NCBI GenBank assembly: GCA_900316365.1
Contig: ONCO01000005.1
Coordinates: 159,621-194,654, forward strand
DNA from: an uncultured Erysipelotrichaceae bacterium
GTDB lineage: Bacteria > Bacillota_I > Bacilli_A > RFN20 > CAG-826
Length of the DNA stretch: 35,034 nucleotides
Reading direction: 5' to 3'
Shown here: positions 6,916-14,535 of the stretch, piece by piece
How the letters are laid out: each line of letters starts with the position of its first letter
How positions within the stretch are numbered: position 1 is the stretch's first letter
Notes under the pieces: generated by a model
Told to the model about the DNA's origin: nothing
The model's database searches: none
The model's input: only the letters and a program-made list of their open reading frames with translations
Made by a program: the position numbers and the translations under genes

Positions 6916-8298
6916 ATGAAAAAAAGAATTTTAGGTCTCAGTCTCTGCGCTCTTGGCTCCATTGCGTTGCTCACTGCTTGCAACAATGGTCCTAAGTCCA
7001 ACGCGAAAGTCGACAACTCTGGTAAGGTCTTCAAGATCGCCTGCTGGAACGAAGAATTCCGTGGTTTCTTCAATAAGTACTCCACCGATGAAGGCAAAGC
7101 TCTCATCAAAGAAGGCAAATTAATGGCCACCGCAGATGCCCAGGCCGCCAAGACCGGTCTCCACATCGACGGCATCCCAGTCGTCTTCACCGAAACCCCA
7201 TCCAAAGATGGTGCTTATCAGAAAGCTCTTGACCTTGCTCTTGATAATCAGGCTAAGGCCGCTGCCGATGACAAGATCGACATGTTCCTCGCCGAAGCTG
7301 ACTACATCCTTAAATATGCTGATGACGAATCCACCATGGACATCAAGGGCCTTGGCGTCACCGATATGTCCAACACCTATAAATACACCGTCCAGGCCGC
7401 TTCCGACCACAACGGTTTCGTCAAAGGTGTCTCCTTCCAGTGCTGCCCATCTGGCATGATCTACAACAGAACCATCGCCAAAGAGGTCCTCGGCACCGAT
7501 GATCCAGCCGAAGTCCAGAAGAAAGTCTCCGATTGGTCCAAATTCGAAGCTCTCGGCGATCAGATGAAGGCCAAAGGCTACTATCTCACCGCCTGCGACA
7601 TGGAATCCTACCGTGTCTTCTCCAACAACGCTTCCACCCCATGGGTCAACGACAAAAACGAGCTCTCCATCCCAGACACTGTTAAGTCTTGGATGAAACA
7701 GGCCAAGAAGTTCGTTGACAACCAGTATGCCCCAACCGGCGGCAAAGAAGGCGTTTGGTCCGCCACCAAGACCGCGACCATCGCCGAGACCAGCGAATCC
7801 AAGAAGGCGTTTGCCTGCTTCGGCCCAGCTTGGTACTACAACTTCTGCATGGGCTCCTCCAAAGTTGGTGATTGGGCTCTTTGCAAAGGCCCACAGGCTC
7901 ACTTCTGGGGCGGCACCTGGTTACTCGCTGCCACCGGTTCTGACAACACCGACCTCGTCGCCAAAGTCATGAACCAGTACATCAATGACGAAGCCACCAT
8001 GAAGGCTCTCACTGACAACGAAAACCAGTTCACCAACAACAAGGCCTACAACGAAAAGGTTGCCAAAGGCGATCGTCACAACGAATTCCTCGGCGGCCAG
8101 AACGATACCGCTATCTTCGTTGACCTTGCGAAGGACATCAAATTCGAGAACGTCACCATCTACGACCAGTATTGCAACGAAGGCTTCCAGGAAGCTTACG
8201 AAGAATACCTCGAAGGCACCGTCACCGAAGAAAAGGCCCTCGACAATTTCTACAACAAGATCAAGACTCAGTTCGCCAACCTCACCATCAAGAAATAA
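6916..8298 (+). CDS. ABC sugar transporter, extracellular solute-binding lipoprotein
   Basis: This 460-residue protein follows a near-perfect ribosome site (AGGAGGG). It has a lipoprotein signal peptide: KKR, a hydrophobic core and the lipobox LLTAC, with the lipidated Cys at residue 22. The mature part resembles family-1 carbohydrate-binding proteins, with KIACWNEEFRGFF at the N-terminus and aromatic-rich patches such as ACFGPAWYYNF and FWGGTWLLAA that suit sugar stacking. It is anchored outside the membrane and delivers oligosaccharide to the two permeases downstream. A strong stem-loop separates it from the permease genes, consistent with higher expression of the binding protein. The surrounding GH94 genes suggest beta-glucan oligosaccharides as substrate; this is inference. 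Confidence 0.93.
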   Translation: MKKRILGLSLCALGSIALLTACNNGPKSNAKVDNSGKVFKIACWNEEFRGFFNKYSTDEGKALIKEGKLMATADAQAAKTGLHIDGIPVVFTETPSKDGAYQKALDLALDNQAKAAADDKIDMFLAEADYILKYADDESTMDIKGLGVTDMSNTYKYTVQAASDHNGFVKGVSFQCCPSGMIYNRTIAKEVLGTDDPAEVQKKVSDWSKFEALGDQMKAKGYYLTACDMESYRVFSNNASTPWVNDKNELSIPDTVKSWMKQAKKFVDNQYAPTGGKEGVWSATKTATIAETSESKKAFACFGPAWYYNFCMGSSKVGDWALCKGPQAHFWGGTWLLAATGSDNTDLVAKVMNQYINDEATMKALTDNENQFTNNKAYNEKVAKGDRHNEFLGGQNDTAIFVDLAKDIKFENVTIYDQYCNEGFQEAYEEYLEGTVTEEKALDNFYNKIKTQFANLTIKK

Positions 8299-8323
8299 GG
8301 TTTAGCAAACAGAATTGAAAGTG

Positions 8324-8357
8324 GCCGTGGCGGGCACGACCCCGCCACGGCTTTCTT
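8324..8357 (+). terminator. GC-rich stem-loop after the binding-protein gene (attenuator or mRNA stabiliser)
   Basis: A perfect 11-bp stem GCCGTGGCGGG/CCCGCCACGGC with loop CACGAC is followed by TTTCTTT. It sits between binding protein and permease genes that otherwise read as one operon, so it probably causes partial termination or protects the 3' end of the upstream message. Confidence 0.7.
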
Positions 8358-8391
8358 TGGTAAGAAACCGTCCATCGGCTCTTTACCAAAG
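8355..8391 (+). other. Second hairpin between binding-protein and permease genes
   Basis: CTTTGGTAA (8355-8363) pairs with TTACCAAAG (8383-8391). An inner CCG/CGG helix (8368-8370/8376-8378) forms around loop TCCAT. It directly follows the GC-rich stem-loop and partly shares its T-tract. No T-run follows, so it is not itself a terminator. Confidence 0.45.
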
Positions 8392-8424
8392 GAAGCCAAA
8401 CAGCCACAATTAGGAGACGCGTTT

Positions 8425-9381
8425 ATGAAAGACAAAGATCAAGCCCTGAGAAGAGGCCCAAAAGAGAAAAGGAAAACGATAAGCTATGCTAAATGGGGTT
8501 ATATTTTCTTAATTCCGTTTTTCGTCGTTTATCTTATCTTTACCCTTTATCCCCAGCTTTTGACCTTTGGCTATTCCTTCGTCAAATATTACCGCGTCGG
8601 TCGTGCTTGGGTCGGCCCTGAATTCTGCGGTCTCCAAAACTACATCGACATCTTCACTCCGGCCGAAGGCGGCACGATCCTCGTTTTTAAATACCTCTGG
8701 AACACCATCGTCCTCTGGCTCATCTGCGCCGTCCCGCAGTTTGTCGTTTCCTTGCTCCTTGCCGTCATCTTCACCAGCAGTCGTTTGAAGATCAAAGGCC
8801 AAGGTTTCTTCAAGACCGTCTTCTATATGCCGAACGTCATCATGGCCTCGGCCTTCGGTCTCTTATTCATGCAGCTCTTCAGCAACGTCGGTCCAATCAA
8901 CTCTATATTGGTCCATTCTGGCATGCTCGATCAACCATATAACTTCTTGGGTAAGACCGTATCCATGCGTACCCTCATCGGCGTCATCAACTACCTCATG
9001 TGGTTCGGCAACACGACCCTCATGCTTATGGCTGGTATCCAGAGCATCGATGACTCCATCTTCGAATCCGCGAGAATCGACGGCAGTGGTGCTTTCCATA
9101 CTTTCCGCACCATCACGATGCCGTTATTAAAGCCAATCTTCCTCTACGTCCTCATCACCTCCATGATCGGTGGTATCCAGATGTACGACGTCCCGCACAT
9201 CATGACCGGCGGCAATGGTCGCCCAGACGAGACTTCCTTCACACTCGTTATGTATTTAGGACGCGTTATCGGCGCGAACAACTATGGCCGTGCCGGCGCC
9301 ATCTCCGTCATCCTCTTTATCTTCACCGCGATCTTGAGCTTCTTCATCTTCCGCAGCATCACTAAGGACAATACCGATTGA
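8425..9381 (+). CDS. ABC sugar transporter permease, MalF/UgpA type
   Basis: This 318-residue inner-membrane protein follows the ribosome site AGGAGA. A basic N-terminus precedes about six membrane segments, the first around residues 28-50 (GYIFLIPFFVVYLIFTLYP). The cytoplasmic EAA loop, ESARIDGSGAFHTFRTITMPLLKP, is near residues 212-235 and contacts the ATPase. With the next gene it forms the permease heterodimer of a CUT1 carbohydrate importer. The order of binding protein, MalF-like, MalG-like and ATPase is typical, although many CUT1 operons lack the dedicated ATPase. Confidence 0.93.
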   Translation: MKDKDQALRRGPKEKRKTISYAKWGYIFLIPFFVVYLIFTLYPQLLTFGYSFVKYYRVGRAWVGPEFCGLQNYIDIFTPAEGGTILVFKYLWNTIVLWLICAVPQFVVSLLLAVIFTSSRLKIKGQGFFKTVFYMPNVIMASAFGLLFMQLFSNVGPINSILVHSGMLDQPYNFLGKTVSMRTLIGVINYLMWFGNTTLMLMAGIQSIDDSIFESARIDGSGAFHTFRTITMPLLKPIFLYVLITSMIGGIQMYDVPHIMTGGNGRPDETSFTLVMYLGRVIGANNYGRAGAISVILFIFTAILSFFIFRSITKDNTD

Positions 9382-9397
9382 GAAAGGAGGGCAAATC

Positions 9398-10300
9398 ATG
9401 GAAAACGTAACTAAAACTATGGAAAAGAAAGATAACGGCAATGCCCGCAACTCCAGAGCGAAACTTGCCTTGATTCTTGAGAAGATCCTCGTCTATGCGT
9501 TCTTGATCTTCAACGTCCTCATCTGCTTCTTCGTCTTCTATATCCTCATCGTTAACTCGACCATGAGCAAAGCGGAGCTCCAGGGCGTCTTCACCGGCCT
9601 TCCAAGCACTCACTTCTTCGAGAACTTAGAGTCAGCCTTATTCAAGCCTGAGACGGTCAACATCCTCCAGGGTACCTTGAATTCCTTCATCGTCGCCGCC
9701 TTCACGGCGATTCTCACCACCTATTTCTCCGCCTTAAGCGCTTATGCGATTCACGCCTATCGCTTCAAAGGCAGGAAATTCATCTCCTGCTTCATCTTGG
9801 CCATCATGATGATTCCGGCCCAGGTCTCTTCCCTCGGCTTCATCCGTTTGGCCTATCAGATCGGCGCCACCGACCAGCTTTGGATGCTCATCGTTCCATC
9901 CATCGCCGCCCCAAGCGTTTACTTCTATATGCTTCAGTATTTGAAGGCTACTTTACCGCTTGATTTGGTGGAGGCGAGCCGTATCGACGGCAGCTCCGAA
10001 TTCATGACCTTCAACCGCGTCGTCTTGCCGCTTATGAAGCCAGCTCTCGCGGTTCAGGGCATCTTCTCCTTCGTCGCTTCCTGGAACAACCTCTATATCC
10101 CATCCTTGCTCCTTAAGAGCGACGATAAGAAGACCCTTCCTGTTATGTTGGCCACATTGGCTTCGCAATCCTTCTCGAAAGCGGACGCCGGTCAGATCTG
10201 GATGGTCACCTTCCTTGCGATCCTCCCGATCGTCGTGGTCTATTTACTCTTAAGCAAATACATTATCAAAGGGGTCACATCGGGCTCCGTGAAAGGCTAA
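9398..10300 (+). CDS. ABC sugar transporter permease, MalG/UgpE type
   Basis: This 300-residue permease starts at ATG 9398 behind a strong site (GAAAGGAGGGC), 16 nt after the first permease. About six membrane helices are visible, the first near residues 28-51 ([23 protein letters not shown]). The EAA loop [25 protein letters not shown] lies near residues 190-215. It is the second half of the CUT1 permease pair and ends with a short cytoplasmic tail ([10 protein letters not shown]) typical of MalG relatives. A four-base gap leads to the ATPase gene, so translation is probably coupled. Confidence 0.93.
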   Translation: MENVTKTMEKKDNGNARNSRAKLALILEKILVYAFLIFNVLICFFVFYILIVNSTMSKAELQGVFTGLPSTHFFENLESALFKPETVNILQGTLNSFIVAAFTAILTTYFSALSAYAIHAYRFKGRKFISCFILAIMMIPAQVSSLGFIRLAYQIGATDQLWMLIVPSIAAPSVYFYMLQYLKATLPLDLVEASRIDGSSEFMTFNRVVLPLMKPALAVQGIFSFVASWNNLYIPSLLLKSDDKKTLPVMLATLASQSFSKADAGQIWMVTFLAILPIVVVYLLLSKYIIKGVTSGSVKG

Positions 10301-10304
10301 AACA

Positions 10305-11795
10305 ATGGCAGAAGTAATCTTAAAGGATATTGTTAAAATCTATCCGTACTCCGAGAAAGCGGAGAAAAAGAAGGCGAAGGCCCAAGGTTCTGAAGTTAAG
10401 AAAACCAATCTTCAGATCACCAAGAAGGGCGTCGTCGCGGTCCAGAACTTCAATTTGACGATCGCCGATGGCGAGTTCCTCGTCCTTGTCGGCCCTTCTG
10501 GATGCGGTAAATCCACGACCCTGAGAATGATCGCCGGCCTTGAGGATATCTCCGAAGGCGAGCTCTATATCAACGGCAACCTCTGCAACGCGGTTGAGCC
10601 AAAGGATAGAGATATCGCGATGGTCTTCCAGAGCTACGCCCTATATCCGCATATGACCGTCTTCAAGAATATGGAGTACCCTCTCACCATCTTGAAGCAG
10701 AGAATCCCATACGAATTCGAGATCGAATACCTCAATTGGAGAAACGACGTCTTAGCCAAGACCAGGGAAAAATACCTTGGTCCAAGAGAGCCGTCTCGCT
10801 TAACCAAATTCATCTATCGCACCTTCAAGAAGGGCAAAGAAATCCCAGCCCCGAAGAACGATAAGCCTCGCACCGTTCCAGCATGGATCGCCAAAGAAGA
10901 AGAGGCCAACGCCGCTAAAATCGCCGCTTGCCAGGAAGCCATCAAGAATGGCGAAAAAGAATACGTCGCCAAGATGTCCAAGGGCATGCGCGAATACAAG
11001 GTCCTCAAAACCGCGGAGATGCTCGGCATCACCGAATACCTTAAGCGCAAACCAAAGGCTCTCTCCGGTGGTCAGCGTCAGCGTGTTGCCATCGGTCGCG
11101 CTATCGTCCGCAATCCTAACGTCCTTCTCATGGACGAACCTCTTTCTAACCTTGATGCGAAATTAAGAAATGAGATGCGCACCGAAATCATCAAGCTCCG
11201 CAAGAAGATTTCCACGACTTTCATCTACGTCACACACGACCAGGTCGAGGCCATGACCCTCGGCGATCGCATCGTCGTCATGAGAGACGGCTTCATCCAG
11301 CAGATCGGCACCCCGCAGGAAGTCTTCGATAACCCAAGGAACATCTTCGTCTCCAGCTTTATCGGCACCCCGAAGATGAACCACTTCGATGGCCGTTTGG
11401 AAAGAGAAGGCGATAAATACTATGCCGTTCTCCCAAGCGGATATAAAGTCGAGCTTTCCGAAGAGAAGTGCGAGCGACTTCTTGCTAATAACGTTGAGTC
11501 CCAGGATGTTACGTTAGGCGTGCGTCCAGAACACATCCGCTTCGAAGAAAATGGCGTTCCTGGAATCGTCACGGTTTCCGAACTTATGGGCGGCTCGACC
11601 CATCTTCACGTTCAGGTCGGCGAACACGATGTTATAGTCATCGTTCCTAATAATGGTAAGCACCTCGATTACAGCGGCAAGACCGTCCGCCTTGGCTTCG
11701 ATGGTGCCTGTGTCCATGCCTTCGCCCTTGAACGTCCTCGTAAGAACCTTGAGTTCTTCTATGAGGATTACCACAAGAAAGCGGAAGAGGAATAA
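10305..11795 (+). CDS. ABC sugar importer ATPase, MsmX/UgpC family, with two large insertions
   Basis: Walker [10 protein letters not shown] is at residues 63-71, the Q-loop [13 protein letters not shown] around Gln109, signature LSGGQ at 253-257, Walker B VLLMDEP at 273-279, then D-loop SNLDAKL and H-loop VTHDQ. The C-terminal TOBE-like regulatory domain includes [10 protein letters not shown]. At 496 residues it is well above the usual 365-380. Two insertions explain this: about 27 Lys-rich residues before Walker A ([17 protein letters not shown] region) and about 90 extra residues between Q-loop and signature, in the helical subdomain that docks on permeases. It energises the adjacent importer. 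Long UgpC relatives also occur in mollicutes. The ribosome site is only AAAGG. Confidence 0.93.
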   Translation: MAEVILKDIVKIYPYSEKAEKKKAKAQGSEVKKTNLQITKKGVVAVQNFNLTIADGEFLVLVGPSGCGKSTTLRMIAGLEDISEGELYINGNLCNAVEPKDRDIAMVFQSYALYPHMTVFKNMEYPLTILKQRIPYEFEIEYLNWRNDVLAKTREKYLGPREPSRLTKFIYRTFKKGKEIPAPKNDKPRTVPAWIAKEEEANAAKIAACQEAIKNGEKEYVAKMSKGMREYKVLKTAEMLGITEYLKRKPKALSGGQRQRVAIGRAIVRNPNVLLMDEPLSNLDAKLRNEMRTEIIKLRKKISTTFIYVTHDQVEAMTLGDRIVVMRDGFIQQIGTPQEVFDNPRNIFVSSFIGTPKMNHFDGRLEREGDKYYAVLPSGYKVELSEEKCERLLANNVESQDVTLGVRPEHIRFEENGVPGIVTVSELMGGSTHLHVQVGEHDVIVIVPNNGKHLDYSGKTVRLGFDGACVHAFALERPRKNLEFFYEDYHKKAEEE

Positions 11796-11811
11796 CCTTA
11801 TAAATCCAACG

Positions 11812-11839
11812 AAAGGGTCGCAACCATGCGATCCTTTTT
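11812..11839 (+). terminator. Intrinsic terminator of the ABC importer operon
   Basis: AAAGGGTCGCA (11812-11822) pairs with TGCGATCCTTT (11827-11837), one G-T wobble, around loop ACCA, and ends in a T5 run. Confidence 0.8.
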
Positions 11840-11974
11840 CTATGAAAGACATTTGGCTTGAATTTCAATTTTTCGTCTTTTTTCGGTCAAATATCTAGTT
11901 TTTAATACTTTCATATTGACAAATATCAATAGCAGGTCATTCTTTGGTGAAATGTATAAGAAAGGGGATAGACC

Positions 11975-12490
11975 ATGAAGATGCCGTACGGTTTATTGGC
12001 TGTTGCTTGCCTTAGCCTTTCCCTTTCCTCGTGCGCCGATAATCAGGCCGAATCGGTTCCATCTTCGAGCGTTTACCAATGGTCATTGCCGATCGGAGAC
12101 CTACCATTGTCGTCCCCTTCGGTCGAATCGTCGGGAAAAGAATCTACGGCGTTCGGCCCGTCCTCGGAATCCTCGGCGGCGCCTGAGCCGTCCAGTTCCT
12201 CCGCGGTTTATTGCACCGTCTCGATCTACCAGTCCTACTTCATCGAGGAGGAGAGAACATACGGAAACCCGAGGTTCGACACCAGCGTGACCTACGAAGC
12301 GGGACACGTTCTTTTCGAGACTAGAGAAGAATCGCACGCCCTACTAAACCGTTGTCGCCCCGTTTATAGCCCCAGCGGAGGAGTTTATATTGAAAGTTTC
12401 TTTTATTTCGACAAGGAGTGCACAAGGCATATTCTTGGCGGTTTTGTTATAGAGTCCGATCTGATGGTCTTTTACTATTGTTACGGCTAA
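11975..12490 (+). CDS. Small Ser/Pro-rich lipoprotein of unknown function
   Basis: This 171-residue protein has a ribosome site (AAAGGGGAT). Its signal peptide has a lipobox LSSC with Cys at residue 20. Residues 26-77 are a low-complexity Ser/Pro/Glu linker (SSSSA-type stretches), as seen in cell-surface lipoproteins of Firmicutes. Residues 78-171 are a compact domain with Tyr-rich strands (YCTVSIYQSYF, GVYIESFFYFDKEC) and three or four Cys that could form a disulphide. I do not recognise the domain. A TTGACA lies at 11916, within an imperfect dyad TATTGA/TCAATA, but no good -10 is at the right distance; TATAAG at 11955 is too far. It stands alone between two terminated units. Confidence 0.7.
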   Translation: MKMPYGLLAVACLSLSLSSCADNQAESVPSSSVYQWSLPIGDLPLSSPSVESSGKESTAFGPSSESSAAPEPSSSSAVYCTVSIYQSYFIEEERTYGNPRFDTSVTYEAGHVLFETREESHALLNRCRPVYSPSGGVYIESFFYFDKECTRHILGGFVIESDLMVFYYCYG

Positions 12491-12821
12491 GTCGAGTGAC
12501 GCATGTAATTCGATGTCAATGACTGCATTGGAGGTTTTCACCTATAACAACCCTCCGATAATATCGCCGTGGACACCGGCGCAAGATTAGTTGTATTAAT
12601 GGCTTTAGCCTTCGCCCTCTTCTCTTGCCCGCCCACTACCAGGCGGTCGGTGAGTCCTGAGTCTGAATGACTATTTTATCGTTTCAACGTCGTTGGAAGG
12701 GCGGGTTTCCCCGTCGAGACTGGAGATGATTTCTTTCTCCGCACCATTCGTCCCCAGCGAGGGGGTCCAATCGAAAAAGAAAACCCAACTCAACGGAGTT
12801 GGGTTAAGGGTGGATTGACGC
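12491..12821. other. Intergenic region between lipoprotein and gpmI
   Basis: This 331-bp gap holds the gpmI terminator at its right end and a possible broken lipoprotein reading frame (12569-12829, listed separately). A weak GGAGG/CCTCC dyad lies at 12530-12556. No convincing terminator for the plus-strand lipoprotein and no RNA gene were recognised. Confidence 0.5.
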
Positions 12822-12829
12822 TTATTTGA
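12569..12829 (+). pseudogene. Possible broken lipoprotein gene
   Basis: From GTG 12569 the frame reads GARLVVLMALAFALFSCPP, which looks like a signal peptide with a lipobox-like ALFSC. ATG 12599 is an alternative start. The frame stops at TGA 12668-12670, but the same frame is then open for about 52 more codons. This could be a lipoprotein remnant inactivated by one nonsense mutation. No ribosome site is visible, and the 3' part overlaps the gpmI terminator, so chance is a serious alternative. Confidence 0.22.
12773..12805 (-). terminator. Intrinsic terminator of gpmI
   Basis: A perfect 10-bp stem AACCCAACTC/GAGTTGGGTT with a 4-nt loop (12782-12805) is followed on the minus strand by TTTTCTTTTTC. 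It lies 17 bp past the gpmI stop. Confidence 0.85.
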
Positions 12830-14393
12830 TGATCGACTTTTCCCAGCAGGCTGGAGCTTCGAAACCGAAGATCTTCGCAACAGTTGGGGCGACGTTGGCA
12901 AGGCCGAATTCGCCATCGGCGATTTCGTACTTGTTGTCATCATCAACGATGATGAATGGGACTGGGTTGAGGGAGTGGGCAGTTCTGACCTGAATCTCGC
13001 CTTTCTTGTTCTTCTCGAGCATTTCGTCCGCGTTGCCGTGGTCGGCCATGACGAGCATGATGTAGCCGAGTTCTTTGCAGGCCTTCTTAAGGCGGGCAAG
13101 AGCAAGGTCAAGAGCTTCCATGGAGCAGATGGTGGCGTCTAAGTTGCCGGTGTGGCCAACCATGTCGCCATTCGGGAAGTTGACGCGGAGGAACTGATAT
13201 TTCTTGGAGGCTAAGGCCTTGAGGAGTTCGTCGGTGATTTCCGCGGACTTCATCCATGGACGTTCGTCGAATGGAACAACGTCGGATGGGATCTCGACGT
13301 AGGTCTCGAGCTCTTCGCTGAATTTGCCGGATTTGTTGCCGTTCCAGAAGTAGGTGACGTGACCGTATTTCTGGGTTTCGGAGATGGCGTATTCGTTGAC
13401 GCCGTGCTCAATCATAAGTTCGGTGAGGGTATGACGGATTTCCGGTGGGTTGACTAAGAAGCGCTTTGGAAGCTTTAAGTCGCCGTCATATTGGAGCAAG
13501 CCGGCGTAGCAGACGTCTGGATAGACGACGCGGTCGAACTTATCGAAGTCCTTCATATCGAAGGCCATGGAGATTTCAATCGCGCGGTCGCCACGGAAGT
13601 TGAAGAGGATGACAGAGTCATGGTCGACAATCTTACCGACAGGCTCACCGTTTTCGGCGATGACGAAGGCTGGGAGGTCCTGGTCGATGACGCCGAACTG
13701 GTCACGGTAGGCTTCGATGGCTTCCTTCGCGGTGGCGAATTGTTTGCCTTCGCCGAGGACGTGGGTGTGCCAACCTTCCTCGACCATGCCCCAGTTGGCC
13801 TGGTAACGGTCCATGGTGATCTTCATACGTCCGCCGCCAGAAGCGATCTTGATGTCGAAGTTGGCATCGCGGAGCTCAACCATGAGCTTCTCGAGTTCGT
13901 CGACGTAGATAAGCGCGGAGGTGGCTGGGACGTCACGGCCGTCCAATAAGATGTGGACGCGGACTTTCTTGACGCCTTCTTTCTTCGCTTCTTTGATCAT
14001 CGCGAAGAGGTGGGCGATGTTGGAGTGGACGTTGCCGTCAGAGAGCAAGCCCAAGAAGTGGAGGGTGGAATCGTTTTTCTTAACGTTCTCGATTTCCTCG
14101 TGCCAGGCTTCGGATTCATACATTTTGCCGGAGCTGATGGATTCGTTGACGAGCTTCGCGCCCTGGGAATAGATTTGGCCGCAGCCTAAGGCGTTGTGGC
14201 CGACTTCCGAGTTACCCATGTCATCATCGCTTGGTAAGCCGACGGCTGGGCCGTGGGCCTTCAAACGGGTGTTTGGATAATTCTTTAACATTTCGTCTAA
14301 GGTTGGGGTGTTGGCCATGGTAACCGCATCGCCGAGATGGGTTTTCGAGAAGCCGACGCCGTCCATGACGACTAAGAGGACAGGTTTTTTCAT
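12822..14393 (-). CDS. gpmI: 2,3-bisphosphoglycerate-independent phosphoglycerate mutase
   Basis: This 523-residue protein has the expected length. It begins PVLLVVMDGVGF, where the Asp binds metal, and contains DDDMGNSEVGHNALG, in which Ser62 is the phosphorylated catalytic serine. Further hallmarks are HFLGLLSDGNVHS, HILLDGRDVPATSALIY, SGGGRMKITMDRY, NFRGDRAIE, NFPNGDMVGHTG and VMADHGNADEM, the last holding metal ligands. It interconverts 3- and 2-phosphoglycerate in the cytoplasm using two Mn ions. The ribosome site AAGGAGA is well placed before the ATG, an extended -10 promoter lies upstream, and a strong terminator follows, so it is probably monocistronic. The C-terminal segment IFGFEAPACWEKSIIK is typical of the family. 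Confidence 0.97.
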   Translation of the reverse strand: MKKPVLLVVMDGVGFSKTHLGDAVTMANTPTLDEMLKNYPNTRLKAHGPAVGLPSDDDMGNSEVGHNALGCGQIYSQGAKLVNESISSGKMYESEAWHEEIENVKKNDSTLHFLGLLSDGNVHSNIAHLFAMIKEAKKEGVKKVRVHILLDGRDVPATSALIYVDELEKLMVELRDANFDIKIASGGGRMKITMDRYQANWGMVEEGWHTHVLGEGKQFATAKEAIEAYRDQFGVIDQDLPAFVIAENGEPVGKIVDHDSVILFNFRGDRAIEISMAFDMKDFDKFDRVVYPDVCYAGLLQYDGDLKLPKRFLVNPPEIRHTLTELMIEHGVNEYAISETQKYGHVTYFWNGNKSGKFSEELETYVEIPSDVVPFDERPWMKSAEITDELLKALASKKYQFLRVNFPNGDMVGHTGNLDATICSMEALDLALARLKKACKELGYIMLVMADHGNADEMLEKNKKGEIQVRTAHSLNPVPFIIVDDDNKYEIADGEFGLANVAPTVAKIFGFEAPACWEKSIIK

Positions 14394-14422
14394 TTGTTGG
14401 TCTCCTTATAGAACCGCGAAAG

Positions 14423-14432
14423 ATTATAGCAA
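14423..14432 (-). promoter_or_regulatory. Extended -10 promoter of gpmI
   Basis: On the minus strand TTGCTATAAT supplies TGn plus a consensus TATAAT (14423-14428), about 30 bp upstream of the gpmI start. No good -35 is present, as is common with extended -10 promoters. A 16-bp palindrome occupies the -35 position. Confidence 0.55.
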
Positions 14433-14444
14433 GTTTGTTCGTGG

Positions 14445-14460
14445 TAGTTATAAATAACTA
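14445..14460. promoter_or_regulatory. Palindrome TAGTTATAAATAACTA at the gpmI promoter
   Basis: Perfect 7-bp arms TAGTTAT/ATAACTA are separated by AA. The site begins 16 bp upstream of the gpmI -10 and covers the -35 region, so it may bind a regulator. It is AT-rich, so chance cannot be excluded. Confidence 0.3.
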
Positions 14461-14503
14461 ACCGTTTACTATGCATTTTTATCGTTTTCCCGATTTCGGG
14501 CAT

Positions 14504-14528
14504 AAAAAAAGACGCTTACGGAAGCGCC
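14504..14528 (-). terminator. Intrinsic terminator downstream of the HD-GYP gene
   Basis: On the minus strand GGCGCTT and AAGCGTC flank a short loop (one mismatch or wobble) and are followed by seven T. It sits just after the HD-GYP stop codon. Confidence 0.75.
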
Positions 14529-14535
14529 TTAATTG

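Noticed and set aside
7120..7902. 260-residue minus-strand ORF inside the binding-protein gene
   Set aside because: It lies antisense to a clear lipoprotein gene, has a Gly/Val-rich composition typical of a shadow of biased codons, and has no ribosome site.
12671..13111. 146-residue minus-strand ORF at the end of gpmI
   Set aside because: It overlaps gpmI in another frame and crosses the gpmI terminator; the composition is Ser/Thr-rich shadow.
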